DNA of 64,000 nt, from contig NZ_LZIC01000038.1 of NCBI RefSeq assembly GCF_001667185.1, forward strand, positions 46,512-110,511, read 5' to 3'. Below, one piece after another: positions 8,510-16,251 of the stretch. How positions within the stretch are numbered: the stretch's first letter is position 1; every line of letters starts with the position of its first letter. Below the pieces are notes generated by a model. That model did not search any database, was not told the origin of the DNA, and saw only the letters and a list, made by a program, of their open reading frames with translations. The position numbers were made by a program, and so were the translations under genes. This DNA is from Mycobacterium sp. 852002-50816_SCH5313054-b (GTDB taxonomy: Bacteria > Actinomycetota > Actinomycetes > Mycobacteriales > Mycobacteriaceae).

Positions 8510-9088
8510 GTGACGGTCGGGCGGCGCAGACAATTCGACGAGCAGGTCGCCGTGCGCGCCGCGCGCGACCTGCTCTGGGAGAAGGGCTATGCCTCCACCT
8601 CCCTCACCGACCTGGAGTTGGCGACCGGCCTGAACCGCTCCAGCCTGTACCAAGCCTTCGGAAGCAAAAGCGCATTATTTACACGAGCGGTGCAGAACTA
8701 CTGCGAAGAAATTCTCTGGCCGCTGATCGAACCGATGGAAGCCGACGATGCTGGCCCTGAAGAGATCGCCGCCTACTTCCTCGCGTTGGCGGGTCGTATT
8801 CGCAAGTCAGCGCGGCCGTCAGCCGAACGCGGCTGCATGATCAGCAACACCGCATCCGAACTCAACATCCTCGACGACACCGTCGCCGGCATGGTGCGCA
8901 ACTATCGAAAGCGGCTGCATAGCGCAATTACCAACGCCTTGACCGCGATCAAGGGACTCGATGACCCGGACCGTAAGGCCGAGGTGCTCACCGCCGCCCA
9001 AATGGGCCTCATGATCACCGCCCGCTTCGATCCGATAGCCGCCGCCAAGACCGCCGAGACCATCGCCGCCGACGTCCGCACTTGGTGA
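8510..9088 (+). CDS. TetR-family transcriptional regulator
   Basis: The GTG at 8510, preceded by GGAGAG (8491-8496), gives 192 residues. The N-terminal DNA-binding domain (about residues 8-55) contains the helix-turn-helix TSLTDLELATGLNRSSLYQAFGSKSALF, characteristic of TetR/AcrR repressors. The C-terminal domain (60-192), with a Cys in RGCMISNTASEL, would bind ligand. It is divergent from the AraC gene with two palindromic operators between them and converges on an NmrA-type reductase gene, a frequent neighbour and target of this TetR subgroup. The ligand is unknown. Confidence 0.9.
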   Translation: MTVGRRRQFDEQVAVRAARDLLWEKGYASTSLTDLELATGLNRSSLYQAFGSKSALFTRAVQNYCEEILWPLIEPMEADDAGPEEIAAYFLALAGRIRKSARPSAERGCMISNTASELNILDDTVAGMVRNYRKRLHSAITNALTAIKGLDDPDRKAEVLTAAQMGLMITARFDPIAAAKTAETIAADVRTW

Positions 9089-9148
9089 AGGACGCCTCAC
9101 GCTATCCGACTGGCAACATTTGGGCGATCCCGTCGTCGAATACACACC

Positions 9149-10066
9149 TCAGGGGCTTGGTGGTTGGAGTCCGTGGCGTTCGCGCACGTAGTCGGCGACG
9201 GTATGGGCAGGGTGGCCGGTCAGGTCTTCCACGGTGTGGGTGAGGCGGTTGTAGCGGTCCTCACGGTGCAGCCGAGCCATGGTGGCGATGTGCTGGGTGA
9301 GGTGGGGGCCCGCCCGCATTGCGTCGAGTCGGGTCAGCCATTGGTCGTAGGGCACGTCGACGCCGGCGATGGGCCGGTTCAGCGCCTGGGAGTACTGCTC
9401 GGCCAGACCGTCGAGGTCGAGGAGGGCGGGGCCGGTGAGTTCGTAGGTAGCCCCCAGGTGCGGCGCCGGGTTGCACAGAATCGTAGCGACGACTTCGGCA
9501 ACGTCGCGGGCGGCGATCGGTGAGGTCTTGCCGGCGCCGAAGGGCAGGTTGAGGGTGCCGTCGGCGTTGATCGAGGCGTCGGCGAGGGCACTGAACAGCG
9601 GGTTCTCCAGGAAGACCGTGGGGCGCACGGTGACGGCGGGCAGGCGGGACCATGCGATCACGTGTTCGGCGAGCCAGTGCTGGCGTTGCTGGCGGGACTC
9701 GGCGGTGCTGGCGATCGTCATCTGCGACACCGTCATCTGTGACATGTTGACCAGGACCTCAAGCTGTCCATGATCGAGTGCGGCGGCGCAGACTTCGGTG
9801 GTGGCTTCCAGGTAGTGCGCAGAGACGCTCATGGAGAAGAACATTCGCGTCACTCCGTCGAGGGCGTCGTGGACGTCACGAGGGTTGGTGAGGTCGCCGA
9901 CGACGACGTCGGCGCCTTGCTCGCGCAGCGCGGCGGCGCGCTCGTCGTCGCGGTGGACGAACGCGCGCACGGGGGCACCGGCGTCGAGCAGCGCGGTGAT
10001 GACCCGGGGGCTGACGCTGCCGGTGCCGCCGCCGGCGCCAGTGATGAGGTACGTGAGTTCGGTCAT
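9149..10066 (-). CDS. NmrA-like NAD(P)H-binding oxidoreductase
   Basis: The ATG at 10066 was chosen because the protein then starts MTELTYLITGAGGGTGS, putting the dinucleotide-binding glycine motif at residues 9-16 as usual; an upstream ATG at 10108 would add 14 unrelated residues. The 305-residue product is an atypical short-chain dehydrogenase of the NmrA/quinone-oxidoreductase-2 type, with ALREQGADVVVGDL (about 46-59), which contributes to cofactor binding. Members act as redox sensors or NAD(P)H-dependent reductases of quinones or azo compounds. It converges with the TetR gene; a functional link is plausible but not shown. Confidence 0.8.
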   Translation of the reverse strand: MTELTYLITGAGGGTGSVSPRVITALLDAGAPVRAFVHRDDERAAALREQGADVVVGDLTNPRDVHDALDGVTRMFFSMSVSAHYLEATTEVCAAALDHGQLEVLVNMSQMTVSQMTIASTAESRQQRQHWLAEHVIAWSRLPAVTVRPTVFLENPLFSALADASINADGTLNLPFGAGKTSPIAARDVAEVVATILCNPAPHLGATYELTGPALLDLDGLAEQYSQALNRPIAGVDVPYDQWLTRLDAMRAGPHLTQHIATMARLHREDRYNRLTHTVEDLTGHPAHTVADYVRERHGLQPPSP

Positions 10067-10227
10067 CTGTCTACCTATCTGGTTCTCGGCGTGGATCTCG
10101 AGCACCACCCCTGGTGATCAGATGGTGGCCGTCGGACAGGGCGGCAAGTAGCAAGGCCTTCGACTAAACGGGCCGCTGTCGCGTCCAACTACGAGCCGCA
10201 GCAACACCACTCGTCTACCAATCCGGG

Positions 10228-11115
10228 TCAGTGGACGGATGCGGCGGCAGCCTCGATGACCTGCGTGACGGCGTCGGGATGTGAGACAAGTGTCAGGTGC
10301 GAGCCACCGTTGAAGTGTGTGACCTGTGAGTGTGCTCGTGCGGCCATGGAGTCCTCCGAAGCCGGGGTGATGACCTGATCTCCGCTGCTGATGAAGTACC
10401 AGGACGGGATGTCCTTCCATGCGGTGTTCTTCGACGGTGCGTACAACGCGGCCACCGCTGCCGACCGCTGGCTGGCCCACGCGCGGGTGGCGAGGTCGGG
10501 CGGTAGGTCGTTTCCGAAGTGCTGGAGGAAGATGTCCTTCTTCAGATAGAGCTGCGCTTGCTCCTGGGGTGCGCCAGGGGGGAGTACGGGATCGAACAGC
10601 TCGCCTTGGGGTCGGTTCAGTACCGAGTCGGCTCCACTGAGCTGGGCAGTCGTCTCGCCCACATCGGGGGCCGCGGCGTCGACAAAGACTAGTGCTTTGA
10701 CATTGGGATTGCCTGCGGCGGCGTTCGTGATGACCGATCCGCCGTAGGAATGCCCGACCAGCACGATGGGTCCGTTCAGCGTGGCGAGAAAGTTCTTCAC
10801 ATAGTTGGAGTCGGAGTCCAGATTCTCCAAAGGATTGGCGATCGCGCGTGCCTCGTATCCTTGCTTCTCCAACGCTCCGACTTCGCCACCCCAGCTCGAC
10901 GCGTCGGCGAAGGCACCGTGGACCAGAATGATGGTGGGCTTCGCACCACTCGGTGTAGGCGCGGCGGGTGCAGGAGCGCCGGATGGAGACGCGGCCGGTG
11001 GAGACGCGGCCGGTGCGCAGGCGGCGACGGCTAATGGGACTGTCACGGCACACGCCACCGCAGCGGTACTCGTGAGTGCACCCATGCGCACCATGCGCCA
11101 GGAACGTTGAAACAT
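10228..11115 (-). CDS. Lipoprotein alpha/beta hydrolase
   Basis: The ATG at 11115 gives 295 residues with a signal sequence and the lipobox VAAC (Cys about 33), then a Pro/Ala/Ser-rich spacer (to about 58) and an alpha/beta hydrolase domain with ILVHGAFADASSW, nucleophile elbow GHSYGG (Ser about 123) and a C-terminal GGSHLTLVSHP with the His. It is therefore predicted to be a lipid-anchored exported esterase. It lies between the NmrA reductase and another hydrolase, all on the minus strand. An in-frame ATG 26 codons upstream exists but spoils the signal peptide. Substrate unknown. Confidence 0.85.
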   Translation of the reverse strand: MFQRSWRMVRMGALTSTAAVACAVTVPLAVAACAPAASPPAASPSGAPAPAAPTPSGAKPTIILVHGAFADASSWGGEVGALEKQGYEARAIANPLENLDSDSNYVKNFLATLNGPIVLVGHSYGGSVITNAAAGNPNVKALVFVDAAAPDVGETTAQLSGADSVLNRPQGELFDPVLPPGAPQEQAQLYLKKDIFLQHFGNDLPPDLATRAWASQRSAAVAALYAPSKNTAWKDIPSWYFISSGDQVITPASEDSMAARAHSQVTHFNGGSHLTLVSHPDAVTQVIEAAAASVH

Positions 11116-11250
11116 CTGTATTTCCAATCTGTTTTGGGCCGCGTTACAAAGCCGCGGCGGAGAAATATTTGTCGCCGAATTCTTCGGCATCATTGGCGGT
11201 TGCGGACGGTAGCCGGCGTGGGTCCTACCACCGTGCCGTGCCGCGTGCGA

Positions 11251-12060
11251 TCAAAAGCCGTTGGCTGCCAACCACTCGAGCACCACGACGGCGACGTCCT
11301 TCCAGCCAGCGTCGATGGTGAGGGAGTGACCGCGTCCTTCGAACACATGGAAGTCGGTCTGCGCCGGGCCCTTTGAATACATGGCCACTACCTCCTTGGT
11401 GACCTTGAAGGGAACGACGTGGTCTTCGGTGCCTGACGTCAACAGCAGCGGGCCGCGGTCGGCCAGGTGGGTGTCGACTTTGGCCGCCGAGTGACGCGAG
11501 AAGTTTGCTCCCGCATCCTCGAACAGTGGCTTACCGGGTCCGGGGATGGTCAACTCCTCGTGGAGGGCGTCGGACTCCGATTCGGTGAGATTGTTGCCAA
11601 AGGCATAGTGGAACTCCTTGGCCGTCAGAGACACCGCCCGGTGCCGGTTGGCAGGGTTGCCGAGGACGGGGAATGCCGACTTGATCTGCGCAAACGGGAG
11701 TGCCTTGACTCCCTTGATCGGCGCGGGGTCGATGGCAACGGCGGCTGCGATCAGACCTTCGGCGAGCAACTCCTGGGCAAAGAGCCCACCGAAGGAGTGC
11801 CCCACCACGATGGGCTTGACGCCACCCTGCGCCTCGATCAGTTGCGCGTAATGGTCGACGACTTGCTGGATACCGACATCGTTCATACCGTCCGGGTTCG
11901 CGCGTGTCTCTGCGACCGTCGCGAGGTCCCCGGGCCAACCTGGCGCGGCAACCGCATAGCCGTTGTCCTCGAAGAGCTCGAGCCACGGTTGCCAAGCAGT
12001 CGAATGGATCCACAGGCCGTGAATGAAGATGACTGGGTGCGGTTTTGCTGGCGATGTCAT
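11251..12060 (-). CDS. Alpha/beta hydrolase (paralogue of the gene at 5898-6704)
   Basis: This 269-residue protein aligns end to end with the hydrolase at 5898-6704: HPVIFIHGLWIHSTAWQPW, GHSFGG elbow (Ser about 89), TSGTEDHVVPFKV and GRGHSLTID are shared. The two genes face each other across 4.5 kb of island. A 39-bp upstream element is conserved at the same distance from both starts, so the duplication appears to include the control region. No signal peptide is present. The maintenance of both copies suggests separate regulation or substrate. Confidence 0.85.
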   Translation of the reverse strand: MTSPAKPHPVIFIHGLWIHSTAWQPWLELFEDNGYAVAAPGWPGDLATVAETRANPDGMNDVGIQQVVDHYAQLIEAQGGVKPIVVGHSFGGLFAQELLAEGLIAAAVAIDPAPIKGVKALPFAQIKSAFPVLGNPANRHRAVSLTAKEFHYAFGNNLTESESDALHEELTIPGPGKPLFEDAGANFSRHSAAKVDTHLADRGPLLLTSGTEDHVVPFKVTKEVVAMYSKGPAQTDFHVFEGRGHSLTIDAGWKDVAVVVLEWLAANGF

Positions 12061-12394
12061 AATTCGTGTCCTCGTGTGTGCTGGGAATGCTATTCAATCG
12101 GCGCGAGCCATCGGCAAAGCGCTTGGGACAGAACCTACGTCGGCTAGCGCACGCTGTAACTCTCCCCCGCCCGGTCGTGCACGCGGTGCACATGTGTTGG
12201 CACTCGGTGAGGCAAGTCGGCACAACATGCCCTGGTGATGCACGATCACGAGGTCTGCGCAGCCAGCGGATTCGCAGCTGGCGCTGGGCTATCCGGCAGA
12301 CTTTGTGGCGGACGCATCTCGATACTGGGCGCACTGCTGCCCAACACCGCCACGATGTAGTGATTCAAAACGGGCATTCCCGCCGGGGCCACAC
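12061..12394. other. Intergenic region upstream of hydrolase; holds conserved upstream element
   Basis: These 334 bases separate the hydrolase start from the end of the molybdenum hydroxylase large subunit. No gene is supported. They contain copy B of the 39-bp element at 12173-12211. Nothing recognisable was seen at 12212-12394. Confidence 0.5.
12173..12211 (-). promoter_or_regulatory. Conserved 39-bp element, copy B, upstream of hydrolase
   Basis: Read on the minus strand it begins CTCACCGAGTGC and contains CATGTGCACC and TGCACGACC, matching 5748-5786 at 31 of 39 positions. It ends 112 bases before the ATG at 12060. This copy contains GTGCAC-CGC-GTGCAC, a fully symmetric pair of half-sites that is degenerate in copy A. 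Further downstream both leaders also share a looser match around CTAGC..CGTA. Confidence 0.5.
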
Positions 12395-14512
12395 CTAATG
12401 CCGGTCGATCGCCGCGATGAGCTGCTCGGCCGTCAGCGGCAGCGAGCGCACCCGCACGCCGAGCGCGTCGTAGACGGCGTTGGCGATCGCCGCGGCCGCC
12501 GGGCCCTGGGCGCACTCGCCGATGCCCAGCGGCGGGTTGCCCTGTCCGGCAAGGAATTCGACGTCGACCGCGGGCACCTCGGAGAACCGCAGGATCGGGT
12601 AGGTCTCCCAGGTGTCGCTGGTGACGTTGAAGCCGTCGAAGCGGACCCGCTCCTTGAGCGTCCAGCTGGTGGCCTGCACCGCGCCGCCCTCGATCTGGTT
12701 GGCCGCGCCGTCGGGATTGATGACCAGCCCGGCGTCCACCGCGATGACCAACCGGCGCACCCGGACCTGCTCGACCGCCTCGACCTCGGCGACCACCGCG
12801 CAGTAGGCGGCCGAATTCTTGTATCGGGCATACCCGATGCCGTGACCGACGGATTCCCGCCGCGCCCATTTCCCCCAGCCGGCCCGCTGCGCCGCCGCTT
12901 GCAACACCGCGCGCCCGCGCTCGTCCGACAGCTGCGCCAGCCGGAACTCGAGGGCATCACGGCCCGCGGCCACCGCCAGCTCGTCCATGAACGACTCCGC
13001 CGCAAAGACATTGATGAACGCGCCCAGCGAACGCAGCGCCGAGGTGCGCAGCGGCATCTCGGTCAGCAGGTGGTTGATCACCCGGTAGGACGGAAAGTCG
13101 TAGCCCGGTACCGAATTGCGCCCGGTGCCGCCGCCCCACTCGACCGGCGGCTCGCCGCCGGTGCGGATCGGCTCGCCGCCGGCGCGCTCGCTGGCGGCCA
13201 GGAACGCCGACGTCGGCGTCGTGCCGGGGCGGCCCATGTAGCTGCCGCTCCAGATCTCGTGGCGCCAGTCGACGACGGCGCCGTCGTCGCCGCAGTCGGC
13301 GGCGATCTCGACGACGGCCGCGGGACCGAAAGGTGCCCAGGCCAATTCGTCGGTGCGCGACCAGACCAGGTGCACCGGCCTACCGGGCACCGCCCGCGCC
13401 AGCACCGCGGCGTCCATGGCGGCGTCGTCGGCGCCGTTGTGCCCGTAGCACCCGGGCCCCTCGACGTGGCGCACCACCACCGCATCGACCGGCAGGCCCA
13501 GCGCGGCGGCCAGTTCGCGCCGCAGCACGTGGATGCCCTGGCTGTGCGACCAGACCTCCAGCCGACCGTCCTTGGACGCGAGCGCCGCCGCGGCCGACGG
13601 GCCGATCGACGCGTGCGCCAGGTACGGCCGGTGGTAGCGGGCCGAATGCGACCGCGCCGAATGAATCGGCGCCGCAGCTTCTTTGGACGCCAGCACCGAC
13701 GTCTCGGCCGCGGCCGACACCAGGAACGCCGGCAGGCCGTCCTCGTCGGGCAGCGTCGGCCGCCGATCCCAGGTGGCGTCGCCGCGCAGCCGCTCGGCCG
13801 CGCGCACCGCGACCTCCTCGCGTTCGGCGATCACGCCGAGGAACTCGCCGTCACGCACGACGGTGACCACCCCCGGCAGCGCCAGGGTCGGGGCGGTGTC
13901 GAGGCCGCGCAGGTGAGACCCGCGCGACGGCGGGCGAACAATGCGGCCGTACAGCTGCCCGTCCACCACCAGGTCGTGCAGGTAGCGCGGCCGCCCGGTC
14001 AGCTTGTCGGGCAGGTCCACCCGCGCGACGTCGGTGCCGACGACTGCGTAGTCCGACTCGGGCTTGGGCGTCGCCGCCCCGGTCGCCGCGCGCTCCAGCA
14101 GCGAATCGTCCGCGAGTTCCCAATAACTGGTGGCCAAGCCGTGCGGACCGCTGAATTCCCCGTCGGCGACGTCCAACTCGTCGGGCGCCACGGCCAGCTT
14201 GGCCGCGGCCGCGTCCAGATAGATCGCCCGCACCTCGGCGCACGCCTGGCGCAGCGCCGCGCCGGACTGCTGGATCGACCGGCTGCCGGCCGTGAAGCCC
14301 TCGTCGGGGCTGCGATCGGTCGACGCGGCGATCATCCGCACCCGCGCGACGCCCACGTCCAGCTCCTCGGCGGCGATCTGCGCCAGCGCCGTCAACACGC
14401 CCTGGCCCAGCTCCACCTTGCCCGAGCGCACCTGCACGACGCCGTCCGATCCGATCCGAACCCATTCGCCCAGAACGGGATTGGCCGCCAGCGACTCGGG
14501 CAGGTCAGGCAT
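12395..14512 (-). CDS. Molybdenum hydroxylase large subunit (IorB-like xanthine dehydrogenase family)
   Basis: The 705-residue protein is the molybdopterin-cytosine-dinucleotide subunit of an aldehyde/isoquinoline-type oxidoreductase. Visible features are KVELGQGVLTALAQIAAEEL near residue 32, EGPGCYGHNGADDAAMDAA near 350, and the C-terminal PPLGIGECAQGP, whose Glu (about 666) is the universal catalytic base of this family. It lacks the CoxL signature of form I CO dehydrogenase. It overlaps the small iron-sulfur subunit by 8 bases, and no FAD subunit gene is present, as in isoquinoline 1-oxidoreductase. The start at 14512 matches the family N-terminus. Substrate unknown; probably an N-heterocycle or aldehyde. 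Confidence 0.85.
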   Translation of the reverse strand: MPDLPESLAANPVLGEWVRIGSDGVVQVRSGKVELGQGVLTALAQIAAEELDVGVARVRMIAASTDRSPDEGFTAGSRSIQQSGAALRQACAEVRAIYLDAAAAKLAVAPDELDVADGEFSGPHGLATSYWELADDSLLERAATGAATPKPESDYAVVGTDVARVDLPDKLTGRPRYLHDLVVDGQLYGRIVRPPSRGSHLRGLDTAPTLALPGVVTVVRDGEFLGVIAEREEVAVRAAERLRGDATWDRRPTLPDEDGLPAFLVSAAAETSVLASKEAAAPIHSARSHSARYHRPYLAHASIGPSAAAALASKDGRLEVWSHSQGIHVLRRELAAALGLPVDAVVVRHVEGPGCYGHNGADDAAMDAAVLARAVPGRPVHLVWSRTDELAWAPFGPAAVVEIAADCGDDGAVVDWRHEIWSGSYMGRPGTTPTSAFLAASERAGGEPIRTGGEPPVEWGGGTGRNSVPGYDFPSYRVINHLLTEMPLRTSALRSLGAFINVFAAESFMDELAVAAGRDALEFRLAQLSDERGRAVLQAAAQRAGWGKWARRESVGHGIGYARYKNSAAYCAVVAEVEAVEQVRVRRLVIAVDAGLVINPDGAANQIEGGAVQATSWTLKERVRFDGFNVTSDTWETYPILRFSEVPAVDVEFLAGQGNPPLGIGECAQGPAAAAIANAVYDALGVRVRSLPLTAEQLIAAIDRH

Positions 14513-14978
14513 CGGCGGACCCCCGCAGCTCGGCCCCTGCGCTCAGCACCGCCGCGACCACGCGATTGTGCGAGCCGCACCGGCACAGGTTGGAGTCCAG
14601 GGCGGCACGAACCTCCTCCTCCGTCGGGTCGGGGTTGTCGGCCAGCAGGGCCGCGGCGGCCACCACGATCCCCGACATGCAGTACCCGCATTGCGCCGCC
14701 TGCCCGGCGACCAGGGCGCGCACCACGGGGTGCGGCTGCCCGCCGCCGCCCAGGCCCTCGACGGTGCGGATCGACTTGTCGGACACCGACCACAGCGGGG
14801 TGTCGCAGGAGTACACCGGACGGCCGTCGGCGAGCACGAAACACGCACCGCACAGCCCCACCCCGCAGCCGAACCGCGTGCCCTTCAAACCCAGGTGGTT
14901 GCGCAGCACGTACAGCAGCGGTGTGTCGTCCTCGGCATCGACTACGTGACGCTGCCCGTTGACCGTCAATTCGCCCAT
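14505..14978 (-). CDS. Molybdenum hydroxylase [2Fe-2S] small subunit (IorA-like)
   Basis: The 157-residue protein has a plant-ferredoxin-like cluster site C-x4-C-x2-C-x11-C (Cys 38, 43, 46, 58 in FGCGVGLCGACFV) and the second helical cluster site with Cys 97, 100, 132 and 134 (QCGYCMSG, LCRCGSH). These are the proximal and distal clusters of molybdenum hydroxylases. ATG 14978 was chosen (MGELTVNGQ); the alternative ATG at 14990 sits directly on the GGAGG site. It is the first gene of a two-gene operon with the large subunit. Electrons would pass from the large subunit through this protein to an unknown acceptor. Confidence 0.88.
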   Translation of the reverse strand: MGELTVNGQRHVVDAEDDTPLLYVLRNHLGLKGTRFGCGVGLCGACFVLADGRPVYSCDTPLWSVSDKSIRTVEGLGGGGQPHPVVRALVAGQAAQCGYCMSGIVVAAAALLADNPDPTEEEVRAALDSNLCRCGSHNRVVAAVLSAGAELRGSADA

Positions 14979-15020
14979 GGGCTCCAGCATCCTCCGGCCG
15001 CGCAGTGTGCGCCTGCGGCG

Positions 15021-15098
15021 TCGCGTGTGCGACGACGGCGGGATTCCGGCGAATGTCCCGCCCTGGGCACACACGAGACGCCGAGACCGCACACCCGA
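15021..15098. repeat. Palindromic intergenic repeat, copy 1
   Basis: The element is a 78-base inverted repeat. The outer arms TCGCGTGTGCG and CGCACACCCGA pair with one mismatch. An inner GCGGGATTC...GAATGTCCCGC pairs as a second stem. The same plan and left core (GTGTGCG.CGACGGCGGGA) occur at 48847-48924, and a related 80-base inverted repeat lies at 49816-49895. It sits between the divergent small subunit gene and the GH76 gene. Confidence 0.6.
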
Positions 15099-15129
15099 CG
15101 AGCACCGCGCTAGGGCAGGATCGACAGGT

Positions 15130-16251
15130 ATGGATCAGCTATGGGCCAACCGGGCGGCCAGCTCCGAAGCCGCTGTCGCGCAGCGGCACCTGAAGCGGCT
15201 GTGGGCACTGCCGGGAACCCAGCTGGGGATGGTGGCCTGGCCGCCGACCCGCAAAGACCGGCTGTTCGGCACCTGGCACTACTGGTGGCAGGCGCACCTG
15301 CTGGATTGTCTGGTCGACGCGCAGCGGCGCGATCCGCAACCGCACCGGCACACGATGATCAACCGCCAGGTCCGCTCGCACCGGCTGCGTAACAACCTCC
15401 GGTGGGTCAACAGTTATTACGACGACATGGCGTGGCTGGCGCTGGCGCTGGAACGCGCGGCCCGGCTGGCCGGCGTCGAACGCCATCGCGCGCTGCCCAA
15501 GCTGGCCGACCAGTTCGTCGACGCGTGGGCGCCCGGGGACGGCGGGGGCATCCCGTGGCGCAAGCAGGACAAGTTTTTCAACGCCCCGGCCAACGGCCCG
15601 GCGGGAACCTTCCTCGCCCGCTACGGGGAGCACCTGCAGCGGGCCGACCAGATGAGCGACTGGATCGACCGCACCCTGATCGACCCGGAGACCCACCTGG
15701 TGTTCGACGGCATCAAGGCCGGCTCGCTGGTGCGCGCGCAGTACACCTACTGCCAGGGCGTCGTGCTGGGACTGGAGACCGAGCTCGCCGCGCGCACCGG
15801 CGCCGAGGCCAGGGCCCGGCATCAGGCCCGGGTGCATCGGCTGGTGGCGGCGGTCAGCGAGCAGATGGCGCCGTCGGGCGTGCTGCGGGGCGCCGGCGGC
15901 GGGGACGGCGGCCTGTTCGGCGGCATCACCGCCCGCTACCTCGCGCTGGTCGCCACCACCCTGCCGGGCGACTCCGCCGACGACGCCGTGGCCCGCGACA
16001 CCGCGCGCACCATCGTGCTGTCGTCGGCGAAGTCGGCCTGGGACTGCCGGCAAACGGTGGACGGGCTGCCGCTGTTCGGCGCGTTCTGGGACCGCGACGC
16101 CGAACTGCCCCAGGCGGGTGGGGAAGAGGCCCAATTCGTCGAGGGCGCGGTCAACGCTTCCGAGATCGCCGAGCGGGATCTGTCGGTTCAGCTATCGGGC
16201 TGGATGCTGATGGAGGCCGCCTGTAACGTCACCGCCGTGAGCGACACATGA
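15130..16251 (+). CDS. Glycoside hydrolase family 76 protein (alpha-1,6-mannanase-like)
   Basis: ATG 15130 gives 373 residues. The (alpha/alpha)6-barrel GH76 family uses two adjacent aspartates, seen here in VNSYYDDMAWLALAL (Asp 98 and 99). GH76 enzymes cleave alpha-1,6-mannan. No signal peptide is visible, so a cytosolic role or a non-hydrolytic function is possible. It is the likely orthologue of Rv0365c. Its stop codon overlaps the ATG of the acetoacetyl-CoA synthetase gene (ATGA, 16248-16251), so translation is coupled, although no biochemical link is evident. Confidence 0.8.
   Translation: MDQLWANRAASSEAAVAQRHLKRLWALPGTQLGMVAWPPTRKDRLFGTWHYWWQAHLLDCLVDAQRRDPQPHRHTMINRQVRSHRLRNNLRWVNSYYDDMAWLALALERAARLAGVERHRALPKLADQFVDAWAPGDGGGIPWRKQDKFFNAPANGPAGTFLARYGEHLQRADQMSDWIDRTLIDPETHLVFDGIKAGSLVRAQYTYCQGVVLGLETELAARTGAEARARHQARVHRLVAAVSEQMAPSGVLRGAGGGDGGLFGGITARYLALVATTLPGDSADDAVARDTARTIVLSSAKSAWDCRQTVDGLPLFGAFWDRDAELPQAGGEEAQFVEGAVNASEIAERDLSVQLSGWMLMEAACNVTAVSDT

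Noticed and set aside
12305..14962. An 885-codon open frame antisense to the molybdenum hydroxylase genes
   Set aside because: Long antisense frames are expected in high-GC DNA; the sequence is Arg/Pro/Gln-rich with no domain, while the opposite strand encodes a complete enzyme.
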